Source: CAZSHG01 sp964606695 [NCBI: uncultured bacterium]
GTDB lineage: Bacteria; UBP14; UBA6098
Length of the DNA: 64,000 nt
Assembly (NCBI GenBank): GCA_964606695.1
Contig: CAZSHG010000008.1
Coordinates: 1-64,000 of the forward strand
Direction: 5' to 3'
In this document: piece after piece, positions 32,644-42,959 of the stretch
Layout of the letters: each line of letters opens with the position of its first letter
How positions within the stretch are numbered: the first letter of the stretch is position 1
Translations under genes and position numbers: made by a program
Notes under the pieces: generated by a model
Database searches by the model: none
The model's input: only the letters and a program-made list of their open reading frames with translations
Told to the model about the DNA's origin: nothing

Positions 32644-34497
32644 ATGAATAAAACAATTCCAATCTGTTTCGTTCTTCTAATCGGATTCCTGTGCGCCCAG
32701 ACCTGGGAATCCATCGGCCCCGGGCACGGCAGAATTATCCAGATTAAAGCCGACCCCGACTGCCCCGACACGATTTTCGCCGTTCACGAGGGTTTCTCGG
32801 AACCGGCTATGTCCCTTCTTAGAACCTTCGATGGCGGCGAGACATGGGACACATTAGGTAGTTACAACGGTTTCGACTTCCATCCCGCAACCCCGGAAAC
32901 GGTGTTTGCCGCTTTTGGGATTGGCTCATTTTCCGACGGCATCCTGCGGAGTAACAATTACGGAACGACGTTTGAACCCATGGCAGTTCATTGGCTGTAT
33001 TTGGCAGATGGGATATGTTTCGACCGGACCGACCCGACTTATGTGTATGCCTGGGGCATGAACATTAGTTACAGCAGAAACGCCGGACTGGACTGGGCGG
33101 ACGTCGCTGGTCCGGGCATCGCGGCTGTATATTACGGCATGACCGTTGACCCCTTCGCAAACAACAATATCTGGGCATGGAACGAGGCCGGCGAACTCCG
33201 CCACTCGACGGATCACGGAGTAAACTGGATTACTGAAGACACTTTTACGGAAGACATTGCGGCAATCGACGTCGCCGTGTCCCCGCTCGATACCCAATAC
33301 ATCTACATAGCTAATTGGAACGGGATTTCGCGAAGCGAAGATTACGGCGTGACCTGGGAGGATATCCGCATGATCTCGCCACCGACGAATTGCGTAATCG
33401 TATCGGATTATACACCTGAATCGATAATTTTCGGCGGGGCTTATGGCGTGTGCAGTTCGATGGACGGCGGAGAATCCTACGATTTCGTCGGCGATTCCGT
33501 CGAGTTCGAAATCTTCGATCTGGATATCGTGCCTCTTAGTGTCGGAGGTTACCGTATTTTCGCGGGCACAGCCGGCAACGGAGTCATGGTAATCGACGCA
33601 AACCCCTTTTCCGACGGCCCTCTCGCGGGGAATCCCTACCCTTCCGACGAAAGCTGGGTCTCGCTCGACAGTTTCGACATCACATTGAGATTATCCGATC
33701 CGGACGGCGTCCTGGAATCTTCCGTTTCCCTCGATGTGAACGGAACGACTTACTCGACCTCCGATCCTGAACTCGCTTTCGACGATACCCTCCTTATTTT
33801 CAGCGATTACTTCGACGACGGCGACACGATAACCGTCCAACTCCTATCCGCCGAGGACGCCCTGGGCAACCCGTCGGATATGCTTCCCTTCGAATGGAGT
33901 TTCATCATTGATAGAACCCCGCCAATCGCGGAATACGTTTATCCCGGTCCAGATGATACCGTCGAGGCGGAACCGTTTATTTACAAGATGCATCTTATCG
34001 ACGAGGGAAGTGGCCTGGATTTACCAAGCTACGTTTCTTTCTTCAATTCGGTGACGGTTTATTCGAGTTGCATTTCCTTCCTCTATGATGCCGACACAGT
34101 TTTAATCGACCTTAACACCGCCGGGCTTGTCCTGGAAGAAGGCGATACGGTGAACGTCTCTATCAGCGTCGGCGATTCTGTCGATATAGGCGATCCGAAC
34201 CTTTTCGAGGACGAATGGTCTTTTTACGTCGTCCGAAGCGGAATCGACGAGATCGAATTGCCCTATTCGCAAAACCTGCGCGTCGTTCCAAATCCTTTCA
34301 ACGCGGTGTGCCGAATCGAAACACCGTGGAATTTTCGAATCTACGACGCATCGGGGAGAATTATCTATGGAGGATGCCCGGTAGAAGGTCGGGCGTTCTG
34401 GGACGGACGCGATGAAAATGGCTCTCCCGTGTCCTCGGGAGTTTTCCTCGTGCGGACTTCCGGCGGTCAAACCGCGAGAATCATCCTTTTGAGATAA
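32644..34497 (+). CDS. Secreted BNR/photosystem-stability-factor-like protein with T9SS-type C-terminus
   Basis: 617 aa. Signal peptide about 1-18 (I-P-I-C-F-V-L-L-I-G-F-L-C-A-Q). Residues ~20-320 contain sialidase/BNR-like repeats: F-D-G-G-E-T-W-D, S-T-D-H-G-V-N-W, S-E-D-Y-G-V-T-W-E and M-D-G-G-E-S-Y. A Big-type beta domain follows (about 330-520). The C-terminal ~80 residues are a FlgD-like/T9SS sorting domain with V-V-P-N-P-F-N, F-R-I-Y-D-A-S-G-R-I-I and G-V-F-L-V-R-T. The start follows the cyclase stop by 3 nt. The 3' end overlaps the 3' end of pdxA by 17 nt on the other strand. Confidence 0.82.
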   Translation: MNKTIPICFVLLIGFLCAQTWESIGPGHGRIIQIKADPDCPDTIFAVHEGFSEPAMSLLRTFDGGETWDTLGSYNGFDFHPATPETVFAAFGIGSFSDGILRSNNYGTTFEPMAVHWLYLADGICFDRTDPTYVYAWGMNISYSRNAGLDWADVAGPGIAAVYYGMTVDPFANNNIWAWNEAGELRHSTDHGVNWITEDTFTEDIAAIDVAVSPLDTQYIYIANWNGISRSEDYGVTWEDIRMISPPTNCVIVSDYTPESIIFGGAYGVCSSMDGGESYDFVGDSVEFEIFDLDIVPLSVGGYRIFAGTAGNGVMVIDANPFSDGPLAGNPYPSDESWVSLDSFDITLRLSDPDGVLESSVSLDVNGTTYSTSDPELAFDDTLLIFSDYFDDGDTITVQLLSAEDALGNPSDMLPFEWSFIIDRTPPIAEYVYPGPDDTVEAEPFIYKMHLIDEGSGLDLPSYVSFFNSVTVYSSCISFLYDADTVLIDLNTAGLVLEEGDTVNVSISVGDSVDIGDPNLFEDEWSFYVVRSGIDEIELPYSQNLRVVPNPFNAVCRIETPWNFRIYDASGRIIYGGCPVEGRAFWDGRDENGSPVSSGVFLVRTSGGQTARIILLR

Positions 34498-35473
34498 CCG
34501 CCCAGCGCACCGCGAGTTCGATTGCGGCTATCGTGCTACCGGGATCTGCGACGTCTTTCCCCGCTATGGAATAGGCCGTTCCGTGGTCCGGGCTGGTGCG
34601 GATAAAGGGCAAGCCCAGCGTGGCGTTCACCCCGATGTTGAAAGCCACCATTTTGAACGGTATCAACACCTGGTCGTGATACATCCCTATCAGGATGTCG
34701 TATGCCACCTTTACTTCCGGGAGAAAAGCCGTGTCGGGCACTATTGGGCCGGATACGGCATAGCCGCTCTCGATCGCTGTGGCTATGCCGTCGAGTATGA
34801 CATCTTCCTCGTCGCCTATAATCCCGGACTCACCGCCGTGCGGATTCAAAGCCAGAACGCCTACCCGAGGTTTTGCGATTCCTTCATATCTCGTTAGCCA
34901 GTTGCAAGTTATGGTGATTGTTTCGAAAATAAGTTCCGGGAATATGGAATAAGGGACGACTTTTATTGGTATATGTCTCGTGAGTGGCACTACCCTGTTG
35001 TCTCCGGCGATAAAAGCCATAACTACCCTCTCTACACCGGCGATTTCCCTCAGTATTTCCGTATGTCCCGGATAATCGTGTCCGGCCATCCTGAGAGCGG
35101 CTTTCGACAGTGGTGCGGTTACCAGGGCGTCCACGGTGCCCGCCATGCAAAGTTCTATTGCCGTTATCAGGGAATCGTATGCAAATCCGCCGCTTGAGGA
35201 TGTGGGATTTCCGAAGGAAACCAGGCCGCCGTATTTCGCCCCTCCGACGAACTCTATCTTTGCGCCAACATTTTCTCCCGATGTCCCGGCGATCTCCATA
35301 AGATCGGCGGCCCATTGAAAACGACTGCTAAGTTCGTCGAAATATTCGCGTTCGCATGTGAGGATGAAATCGATAGGCGATTCCCGAAGTGCGATTATAG
35401 CTTTAGCCGTCGTTTCCGACGCGATACCCGCGGGATCGCCGAGACTTATAGCAATTCGCGTTCGACCGGTCAC
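34481..35473 (-). CDS. pdxA: 4-hydroxythreonine-4-phosphate dehydrogenase
   Basis: NAD-dependent enzyme of the DXP-dependent pyridoxal phosphate pathway, 330 aa. Family motifs: S-L-G-D-P-A-G-I near the start, G-H-T-E (about 136-139, metal ligand), M-Y-H-D-Q (about 262-266) and T-S-P-D-H-G-T-A (about 288-295). Start GTG overlaps the TGA of the secreted-protein gene by 4 nt (GTGA), so the two are translationally coupled although functionally unrelated. It closes the long minus-strand polysaccharide run. Confidence 0.94.
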   Translation of the reverse strand: MTGRTRIAISLGDPAGIASETTAKAIIALRESPIDFILTCEREYFDELSSRFQWAADLMEIAGTSGENVGAKIEFVGGAKYGGLVSFGNPTSSSGGFAYDSLITAIELCMAGTVDALVTAPLSKAALRMAGHDYPGHTEILREIAGVERVVMAFIAGDNRVVPLTRHIPIKVVPYSIFPELIFETITITCNWLTRYEGIAKPRVGVLALNPHGGESGIIGDEEDVILDGIATAIESGYAVSGPIVPDTAFLPEVKVAYDILIGMYHDQVLIPFKMVAFNIGVNATLGLPFIRTSPDHGTAYSIAGKDVADPGSTIAAIELAVRWAVISKG

Positions 35474-38211
35474 TTGAGCAGAACGGCCTTCTGGATCCGT
35501 TCGTCATCGCCGCATGTCGCCTTTATCCAATAAATACCCGAGGATCGATCCCCCATGTCGATAACGATATCGCGACGACCGGCGGCTAATTTAGCCATAT
35601 CTTTTTTGAGAACCAGCCGACCGTTGACGTCGTATATTTCCATCTCGACATCGGAATCTTGCTGGAGGGAGATATTTACCGCAAAAGACGAGTTAAACGG
35701 ATTCGGAACGACCGGGCCGACGTCGAAAGCCTTCGGTAGAGAAGTCTCGTCGATATTGCATCCCACGTAAACAATCTGCCCGAGATAATATTCCCATTCG
35801 CCTATAAGTGTGGATTCGGCGTAAACATATTGGTCTTCGGGGATAGTCAGGTAAACGTCCAGAGTCTCGGGTTCCGTGTTTTCGATAAGCGTCACGCCGT
35901 AACCGTCCTCGATATAGACTTCCTCGTTGTAACTCACGCTGGAATTTGGATTACCCTCTTCAATATCGATTTCGAGAGTGCACGAATAGGGAAAATAAGG
36001 GCCTCCAGGCATGGGAAGAGTGAAAATAATCGAATCAAGGAGCGCGCCCACCTCGCAACCATACGGTAATTCATAATTCAACAGAGCGCGAGATTCTACC
36101 TCTATCTCGAAATAGCCAGTCTCCTCATCGCCTGAATCCACCTGAATCGTGAACCTTTCGGCGTCCGTATCGAGTATATCGAAACTCCCCAGTCCGCCGG
36201 AGATTTCCATCGAATCGGGAGCGGTGATACTGCCGTTGTCGTTCGGGTCGATAACCGTTATCTGCGCGAAACCGTCGTAGCTAACGTCGATACCGTCGAG
36301 GTTCATGACGCCAATTAGCACGGTCTGTTCGGTGCCGACCTGGAACCATCGCTCGTATTCGAAGGGGAACAGTATTCCGCCGCTTGTCGGGTCGAGGAAC
36401 ATTATGGACACTATATCCGGCAGAAGCGGCCCGCTGATTTCCAGGTCGATTCTTTCGGAACTGTCGTCGCTGACAGTTGCCGTCGCTATGCCGCCGTCGA
36501 AACGGATGATGCCCGACGGTGGATCGAGCACAGCAAATCCGCTTGCGGTTACCGATGCGCTGTCAGAATAACTTGCATCGATAAGTCCCGCGCCCGTTCG
36601 TGCGGTTACGGTGATTTCGATGTTTTCGCCGGTGGGATAAATCCCGGCTTCCACGGGTTCGAAACTGTATTGCAGTGCGCCCGAAGTATCGGCCTCCTCG
36701 AAGACGATTTCGTATTCATGCATGAAACCGATAAGTCCCTGGTCGAAAAGACCGAGTAGTTCTGCGTCGCAGGCCTCGAAGTCTAAGGTTTCCGGTTCCG
36801 TATTTGTCAGATACAACACATATCGACCGTCTGTCATGTTAAGCCCCGTTTCCGAGGCCATGTTCGCGTTCCAGGTTTCCCCGGAAGCCGAATCTATTAC
36901 AGTAAGGGAGCTGTCCTCATCGTAGAATTCGGCGGTGAACCAGGCATCGAGATTCGTGTCGATCTCGCCGAGTCCGTTGACGCCCTCGACCACCAGTTTC
37001 ATTGTGTCTCCCACGATACCGATATGGGAACTCCTGAAAACGAATTTCAATGCTACGTCCGGCGGCACAACCTGAATTGCTGTGTAGAAAGGCACTGCGA
37101 GTTCCGGGACGGAATCTGTCTCGGCTCCGATAAAGACGCATAGTGTATCCGCTTCGGTATCGGTCAGTGTGAATCCCGCGATACCTCCCGTAAGCCTGCG
37201 CCAACCGGCAGGCTCGATTGTCGTGCTTTCTGAACCTGTAAGATCGACCGAACTCAACCGGACTTTAGTGCTGTTGTTCGTTGGATCGGGCTCGGAGCCG
37301 TTGAATGCCATCGTGTAAATCGAGGAGGGCTTGTTCTGCGAGATGCGCATCCCGTCGAATCGGTTAACGAGCAAATAGGGAGCTTCCGTTGAGGAGGCGA
37401 CGTAAACCTTGAATGTATCGCTGACCATGAGCGTCCCCGCCGACGAATAGGCCATAACTCCGACAGTCTCGCTTTCCGTATCGTAGATATAAAACGGCGC
37501 CATTCCATAAATCAAGGAAATATTCGTGACCGGGGCGGGCATCATGGTGAATGGATTCGAAATCCCGGCGCTTCCGTTCGGGTTGGATTCATACACGATC
37601 TCCGCGGTTGCGTAATCCATATAGATTCCCGGCAGATACGAAGGCACTACGAGATCGTCCATATCCGTTACGGCGGCCCAGTGGAGATCGAAATAATTGT
37701 TTTGCATTACTATATTCTCGCCGAAAATCGTCCATTTTATAGGAATAGTGCCCGCCGGGACCACCTCGAAAAGCACCGGTAGCGAGGGCTTCATTATCCC
37801 TGCACCGTCCGTAACGCGCACCGAGAAGAATCCCTCGCCCATGGCACGTATAAACGCCATGCCCATCTCGTCGCCCACAAGGATTTCGGTCATCGGCGAG
37901 CCAACCATATCCTCGAAGAATACGCTATCTATCGAATAATCTGAATCGGTGATGACCTGAGGCACCGCTACGCCGCTCCAGCCGGTATCAACGGGCGCAT
38001 CCAGCGGTCGTTCAGGGGAAATTATGAGGATTTGGGCTCCCCCGGACGGCATCCACGTGTCGATTGCCATCGCGCGGTAGAAGGTCGGGTCGGGCGGAAG
38101 TTCCATCGCGGATGTAAGAGAGTAATTCTGAGACACCCACGGATTGCCCAACTCCAAACTGAAAGCCAGTCCGACCAGGACAATCGTAAAGACAAAAACC
38201 ACCTTATTCAT
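35470..38211 (-). CDS. Large secreted beta-rich protein with T9SS-type C-terminus
   Basis: 913 aa. Start ATG 38211, after GGAGGG; the frame extends 4 codons further to a TTG. Signal peptide about 1-18. The body consists of repeated Ig-like/adhesin-type beta domains in which the text S/T-E-P-E-T-L-D or D-T-E-A-D/D-T-D-A-E-R recurs at the ends. The C-terminal ~85 residues are a sorting domain: V-V-P-N-P-F-N-S-S-F-A-V, M-E-I-Y-D-V-N-G-R-L-V, S-S-G-I-Y-W-I-K-A and a terminal K-A-V-L-L-K. The start overlaps the upstream GT stop by 8 nt. Function unknown; likely surface or released. Confidence 0.8.
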   Translation of the reverse strand: MNKVVFVFTIVLVGLAFSLELGNPWVSQNYSLTSAMELPPDPTFYRAMAIDTWMPSGGAQILIISPERPLDAPVDTGWSGVAVPQVITDSDYSIDSVFFEDMVGSPMTEILVGDEMGMAFIRAMGEGFFSVRVTDGAGIMKPSLPVLFEVVPAGTIPIKWTIFGENIVMQNNYFDLHWAAVTDMDDLVVPSYLPGIYMDYATAEIVYESNPNGSAGISNPFTMMPAPVTNISLIYGMAPFYIYDTESETVGVMAYSSAGTLMVSDTFKVYVASSTEAPYLLVNRFDGMRISQNKPSSIYTMAFNGSEPDPTNNSTKVRLSSVDLTGSESTTIEPAGWRRLTGGIAGFTLTDTEADTLCVFIGAETDSVPELAVPFYTAIQVVPPDVALKFVFRSSHIGIVGDTMKLVVEGVNGLGEIDTNLDAWFTAEFYDEDSSLTVIDSASGETWNANMASETGLNMTDGRYVLYLTNTEPETLDFEACDAELLGLFDQGLIGFMHEYEIVFEEADTSGALQYSFEPVEAGIYPTGENIEITVTARTGAGLIDASYSDSASVTASGFAVLDPPSGIIRFDGGIATATVSDDSSERIDLEISGPLLPDIVSIMFLDPTSGGILFPFEYERWFQVGTEQTVLIGVMNLDGIDVSYDGFAQITVIDPNDNGSITAPDSMEISGGLGSFDILDTDAERFTIQVDSGDEETGYFEIEVESRALLNYELPYGCEVGALLDSIIFTLPMPGGPYFPYSCTLEIDIEEGNPNSSVSYNEEVYIEDGYGVTLIENTEPETLDVYLTIPEDQYVYAESTLIGEWEYYLGQIVYVGCNIDETSLPKAFDVGPVVPNPFNSSFAVNISLQQDSDVEMEIYDVNGRLVLKKDMAKLAAGRRDIVIDMGDRSSGIYWIKATCGDDERIQKAVLLK

Positions 38212-39364
38212 TATACCCTCCAATTAAATATCTTTGAAATTCATTCCATTTTTCGTCTATCCACCGCCGCATTTTTTCCTCGAAAACCTTTTTGTCGAAC
38301 TTCTGGGCCGACCGCAGGATGTCGTCTCTTTCGAAATCCATCTTCTCGAATTTCTTGATCGCTTCGCTCAATGATTCCACCGATTGTTCGGGGAAAAAGA
38401 CGCCTGTTTTATTTTCGATAACGCTTTCGCGCGCCCCCGCGACACCGTAAGCGATAACCGGTCTTCCCGACGCCTGAGCCTCCACGGGCACGATCCCGAA
38501 ATCTTCCCTTCCGGGAAAAACCAGCGCACGACATTTGGCCAGCAGTTTAATCTTCGTTTCGGAATCCACTCTGCCGAGGAATTTCACGTTCGGGCCGGCG
38601 CTTTTCATAAGTTGCGATAGCTGTGGGCCGTCTCCAGCGATGTAAAGCTTCCGGTTTAGCTTGTTGAAGGCGTTTACCGCCAGGTCGATCCGCTTGTAGG
38701 GCACAAGCCTCGACAAACACAGATAAAAATCTTCCAGCTCGTCCGATTCGACCGGGTTGAAGCTGGAAACGTCAACTGGCGGGTAAATTATCTCGGAATC
38801 GCGACGATAGAATTTGGATATACGTTTCTGTGTCGTCCTCGAATTGCAGGCGAAATGATCCACGCGGTCGGCGGCGAGCCTGTCCCACATCCGGACGTAG
38901 TTCAGGATTATCGGATAGAAGAATTTAAAGAGATCTCGCTTCAGAAAGAAGCCCGATTTAGTGTAACCGTGTTTGTAATCGAAATACATCTCCCACGCCT
39001 GCCGCATGGGAGTGTGGCAGTAACACAGGTGAAGCGTTTCGCTTCGAGTCAGCACGCCCTTGGCCACGAGATAACTGCTCGTAATCACAAGGTCGAATTC
39101 GCGCAAATCCATCTGCTCTATCATCGTCGGATACAGCGGCATATAGTATTTATACCACCGATGAATCCGCGGAAGCCTTTGAGACCATCCCACCGGTCGA
39201 ATATCCCATTCGTGGAAATCCTCCGGCACGAATTTCTCATCGTAAACGAGTGTGAACACGGGCGCGTCGGGGAAAAGCCTCTTTATCTCCCGAAGCACCT
39301 GTTCCGCGCCGCCGGATTGGATCAGTAAATCCTGGACTATTGCTACTCTACGTTTATCCATCAT
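38204..39364 (-). CDS. Glycosyltransferase GT4 (WbaZ-like)
   Basis: 386-aa GT-B enzyme. The N-terminal acceptor domain begins R-V-A-I-V-Q-D-L-L-I-Q-S-G-G-A-E-Q, with the glycine loop used by GT4 enzymes. It also contains C-Y-C-H-T-P-M-R and W-D-R-L-A-A-D-R. The donor domain has the base-recognising L-S-R-L-V-P-Y-K-R-I-D and the E-x7-E motif in R-E-D-F-G-I-V-P-V-E-A (E at about 288 and 296). This set is typical of mannosyltransferase-like WbaZ enzymes. Two adjacent ATGs could each be the start. One of four consecutive GT genes in the run. Confidence 0.85.
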   Translation of the reverse strand: MMDKRRVAIVQDLLIQSGGAEQVLREIKRLFPDAPVFTLVYDEKFVPEDFHEWDIRPVGWSQRLPRIHRWYKYYMPLYPTMIEQMDLREFDLVITSSYLVAKGVLTRSETLHLCYCHTPMRQAWEMYFDYKHGYTKSGFFLKRDLFKFFYPIILNYVRMWDRLAADRVDHFACNSRTTQKRISKFYRRDSEIIYPPVDVSSFNPVESDELEDFYLCLSRLVPYKRIDLAVNAFNKLNRKLYIAGDGPQLSQLMKSAGPNVKFLGRVDSETKIKLLAKCRALVFPGREDFGIVPVEAQASGRPVIAYGVAGARESVIENKTGVFFPEQSVESLSEAIKKFEKMDFERDDILRSAQKFDKKVFEEKMRRWIDEKWNEFQRYLIGGYNE

Positions 39365-39375
39365 GTCAATTAAAT

Positions 39376-40467
39376 CTATATTAATTCACGATATATAGCA
39401 AGCGTTTTCGTCGCGCATCGATCCCATGTGAATTTTTTCGCTCTGGTTAGGCCTTTCTTAATAAGCCCGTTCCGCAATTCTTCGTCCTCGATAATTCTTT
39501 TCAATTCTACGGCGATATCGCCGACGTCGTCAGGATCGACTAATATCGCGGCATCGCCGGCGACTTCGGGCAGGCTCGACCTGTTGGACGTTACAACCGG
39601 CGTCCCGCAGGCCATCGCCTCCAGCGGCGGCAGGCCGAATCCCTCGTAGAAGCTCGGGTAAGCGAAAATATCCGCGGTAGAATACAACGCCGGCAGACGT
39701 TCGCTATCGATATAGCCAGTGAAGAGGACGTCGTTTTCAAGTTTATTTTCCGCGATGATCTTTGGGATATCGCTTTCCATCCACCCCTTTCCGCCTGCAA
39801 TTACGAGTTTGAAATAGAATTTTTCTCGCAATTGCGCATAAGCCAGAAGCAATCCCCGCAGGTTTTTGCGAGGTTCTAACGTTCCCACGAAGAGAATGAA
39901 CCTTTCTGGCAAGCCGAGATCCTTTTTGATTCGTTTTTTTTCCTCATCCCCAGCCGGGGAAAATCGATCGCTTACTCCGTTATACACGACATGGATTTTG
40001 TCGGCGCATCTGGAATAATATCGCACGAGTTCGTCCTCGGTGGCCTTGCTGACGGTGATAATTCGATCGGCCCTTTTGAGGGAAGGTTTCAGGAAAATCT
40101 GCGACAGCCTGTGTTTGAGAGAATGTTGCGACGGCATAAATTGCGCTGAGAGATCATGGACTGTAACCGCCATAGGTGTCTTTCCGCGCCGGGGGAGGTA
40201 GAAATTCGGCCCGTGGAAGACGTCGATCGAGTGTTTATCGATTAACCCTTTCAATTTTCCTTGAATAAAAGCCTGCTGGTTAAGGCTTTTCTCGATAATC
40301 TTTTCGACACGCGGATTGTCGTTGAAAAAAGATATGTCTTTATGGCTGAAAAGGACTATCTCTATCCCGGAATCTACCTGTAGAAGAGCTGTTATCAGGC
40401 TTTTCGTATAGATACCGACTCCGGTCAACCGTTTTGATAGTATTGTAGCGTCGAAACCGATTCTCAT
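39376..40467 (-). CDS. Glycosyltransferase GT4 (mannosyltransferase-like)
   Basis: 363 aa from ATG 40467, which overlaps the previous stop as ATGA; the longer frame to 40575 runs inside the upstream gene. The N-terminus R-I-G-F-D-A-T ... G-V-G-I-Y-T-K-S-L is the usual WbdB/MtfB-like start. The donor domain has [11 protein letters not shown] and [14 protein letters not shown], a complete E-x7-E. It should add one residue of the repeat unit built by this locus. Confidence 0.88.
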   Translation of the reverse strand: MRIGFDATILSKRLTGVGIYTKSLITALLQVDSGIEIVLFSHKDISFFNDNPRVEKIIEKSLNQQAFIQGKLKGLIDKHSIDVFHGPNFYLPRRGKTPMAVTVHDLSAQFMPSQHSLKHRLSQIFLKPSLKRADRIITVSKATEDELVRYYSRCADKIHVVYNGVSDRFSPAGDEEKKRIKKDLGLPERFILFVGTLEPRKNLRGLLLAYAQLREKFYFKLVIAGGKGWMESDIPKIIAENKLENDVLFTGYIDSERLPALYSTADIFAYPSFYEGFGLPPLEAMACGTPVVTSNRSSLPEVAGDAAILVDPDDVGDIAVELKRIIEDEELRNGLIKKGLTRAKKFTWDRCATKTLAIYRELI

Positions 40468-41708
40468 TTCGTCAGCTCCCTCAGAATTTTCGCGTATTTC
40501 GCGATCATCTTCTCCGCGCGGAATTTCTCCGCCACTTCGCAAGTCGCCCCGGATGGGAGGTTCCCGTTTTGCCACTTCTGAAAAAGCGTGAGCAACTCCA
40601 GCTCGATTTCATCCGGGCTATTTAGGCAGACAACGCCCAGGTTATTTTCAGCAATCAGGTCGAATAGGACGCTGTTCGATGGGCAGGTTGCAAAAATGGG
40701 CCGTCTGGCGGCGACGTATTCGTAGAATTTGCCCGTTGGAACCTTGCTTCCCCCCAACTGGCGCGGGATAGTAACAATTAGCAGGTTAATATCTGCACCG
40801 CGCTCCATTTTAATAGCCTCATCATGTGAGAGGTGTCCAAGAGCGTTGACATTGTCCGGTCTCTCAGCAAATCGCGGCGTCTTAGAGTTGATATATTTCT
40901 GATCGACTCCAGCAAAAATCAGTCTCGCTTTCTCCCGGAATTCGGGGCTTTTTTGGCAGGCCATATCGAATGCTATTAGCACAAACTCCGGCGTCTGCCC
41001 GGTTGATGGAAAACTGCCGGTATGAACAATGCGAAATTCCTCGCCGCGTTCATAACTACCTTCTTCGGCGATTTCGCAATCGAAGCCAAGCATTATTGTT
41101 TCATGGGAAATGCCAATTTCAGACAAATCATCTTCAAACCCGGGCGTGATCCCTATCGCGAGATCCGCTTTGCGCAGATGCCGTTTAGCACGTGGAATGG
41201 CCAGCATTCTCCTGATTCCTAAAATCGGATTGCCCCTTCTAAAGCTATAGAACCAATCGCGTAAATCGGCAACATATTTAACATCGGGGAATTTCTCTTT
41301 AAGCCGTGCGCCTATACTCTGGATACTAAAGGGCGGCGAAGTTATAACGACGATTTCGATATCGTTTTCCTCGACAATTTTCTCCGCCTCGATTATTGCC
41401 CTATCCGCCCATTCCGCCATATAATCACTTCTAAAAATAGCCCTGAGCGCCGTTCTCAAACGGACTCCAGATGGGGTTCTCCCCTGCCCGAAAAGCTGAT
41501 TTAGATCGCCGGCATCCACTCGATGCACTTCGACAGCGGGGGTCTGGACATCACGTTCGATGTTCATCCATGGCGTTTCGCCACCGGCACAGAGGACAAT
41601 CGGCTCGAAATCATGCTCCGGCAGATATTTTGCCAGCGTCATTACCCGCCGAATAACAACGCCCGCCGCGGGAGGCCAGTAATAGCTTATCAGAAGCACT
41701 TTCTTCAT
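40464..41708 (-). CDS. Glycosyltransferase, GT4-like
   Basis: 414 aa. It begins K-K-V-L-L-I-S-Y-Y-W-P-P-A-A-G, a start common in GT4 enzymes of capsule loci, with D-L-R-D-W-F-Y in the first domain. The donor domain is divergent: H-T-G-S-F, then L-G-H-L-S-H-D-E-A and V-P-T-G-K-F-Y-E-Y-V-A-A-R-R-P. The E-x7-E glutamates are partly replaced, as in several family members. Overlaps the genes on both sides by 4 nt. Confidence 0.8.
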   Translation of the reverse strand: MKKVLLISYYWPPAAGVVIRRVMTLAKYLPEHDFEPIVLCAGGETPWMNIERDVQTPAVEVHRVDAGDLNQLFGQGRTPSGVRLRTALRAIFRSDYMAEWADRAIIEAEKIVEENDIEIVVITSPPFSIQSIGARLKEKFPDVKYVADLRDWFYSFRRGNPILGIRRMLAIPRAKRHLRKADLAIGITPGFEDDLSEIGISHETIMLGFDCEIAEEGSYERGEEFRIVHTGSFPSTGQTPEFVLIAFDMACQKSPEFREKARLIFAGVDQKYINSKTPRFAERPDNVNALGHLSHDEAIKMERGADINLLIVTIPRQLGGSKVPTGKFYEYVAARRPIFATCPSNSVLFDLIAENNLGVVCLNSPDEIELELLTLFQKWQNGNLPSGATCEVAEKFRAEKMIAKYAKILRELTK

Positions 41709-42919
41709 CCTAAAATATCCTCATAAATATCGATAATCTTCGCCGATTCTATTTCCCAGTTATATTTGTTCTGGACAGCCGATTTTCCCCGCTCGCCCAT
41801 CTCGAGGCGCATCTCCCGGGATTTCGCCAGCGTAACAACGGTTTGTGCCATTTCATCCGCCGAATATTCCACGACTACGCCGACCTTTTCTTCCTCGACT
41901 ATCCTTGCCACCGATTCCGCAGGACTGACGATTACCGGCAGTCCCGCCGCCATATATTCGAACAGCTTATGCGGACTGGACGCACGGTAGTTCATATTGT
42001 ATTCGAGATGCAATAGCGCTATGTCGCCAGCGTTTAGCACGGTGAAAATCTCACGATGTGGCACGGGAGATAACATCTCAAAATTATCTCCGACGCCCAA
42101 CTGCACTGCCCTGCGTCGAAGTTCTTCCTTTATTCTGGCGTAGCCGGGGCCGACTGCAAGCAGATGGAACTCCGGCACATCTTTCACAATAGCCGGCAAG
42201 GCCTCCAAAGCCAACCCCAGGCCCTTTTGTGGGCCGATTACACCGAGATAAATCATCACGAATCGGTCGGCGTATTTATCCGTAAAAACAGGCACCGGCG
42301 GGTCGAAGGCCTCCAGGTCGATGACATTCTGCACATACGATATTTTTTCTTCCGGCAATCCGCTATCGACAAGCCTTCGCTTGAATTCCAGGCAATCGAC
42401 TATAGTGTGATCGGCTAAGAGCACGGATTCGCGCTCGTATTTTAGCCAGCGTTTCAGATTCTTAAATGGTGCCTTAAGTATATCCCTCCACCACGTGGCC
42501 TCTTTCCAGATTTGAAGTCCGTGGGGAAAGTTCTCATGAAAATCAAGCACAACGGGAATCCTCGCGCTACGTGCCGAGCAAATCGAGCTTCTGCATAACG
42601 GCAAATTATGCACATGAAGCGCGTCGATTTGGTAGTTGCGGATGTAATCGCCAATTGCCTTTTCCCATCTCGGGCGGCGGAAACTCAGATGAAACCTCAA
42701 TGTATCCAGTTTTCGAGCTATTCTCGATTTCGGATTGAAGCGTCGAACTCGAATATCGTCTATGATTTCTTCCCTGGCCTGATCTCCTTCGCAAAGGCAT
42801 AATAACGCACATTCATAACCTGCCGCCTTGAGAGATTTCGCCTCCTTGTCGATACGGATATCCTCAGGAAAAGGTTCCAGCAGAATCATGCCAATGGTCT
42901 TTTTATTATCGATCATCAT
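41705..42919 (-). CDS. Glycosyltransferase GT4
   Basis: 404 aa. The first domain carries I-D-K-E-A-K-S-L-K-A-A-G-Y and H-V-H-N-L-P-L; the F-H-E-N-F-P motif with L-D is of the kind seen in GT4 enzymes that act on lipid-linked sugars. The donor domain has L-G-V-I-G-P-Q-K-G-L and S-S-P-H-K-L-F-E-Y-M-A-A-G-L-P. It is the first GT after the pyruvyl transferase fusion (40-nt gap) and overlaps the next GT by 4 nt. Confidence 0.82.
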   Translation of the reverse strand: MMIDNKKTIGMILLEPFPEDIRIDKEAKSLKAAGYECALLCLCEGDQAREEIIDDIRVRRFNPKSRIARKLDTLRFHLSFRRPRWEKAIGDYIRNYQIDALHVHNLPLCRSSICSARSARIPVVLDFHENFPHGLQIWKEATWWRDILKAPFKNLKRWLKYERESVLLADHTIVDCLEFKRRLVDSGLPEEKISYVQNVIDLEAFDPPVPVFTDKYADRFVMIYLGVIGPQKGLGLALEALPAIVKDVPEFHLLAVGPGYARIKEELRRRAVQLGVGDNFEMLSPVPHREIFTVLNAGDIALLHLEYNMNYRASSPHKLFEYMAAGLPVIVSPAESVARIVEEEKVGVVVEYSADEMAQTVVTLAKSREMRLEMGERGKSAVQNKYNWEIESAKIIDIYEDILG

Positions 42920-42959
42920 TTATTCACAATCATCATGGCTATTTAGGAACATATTTAAA

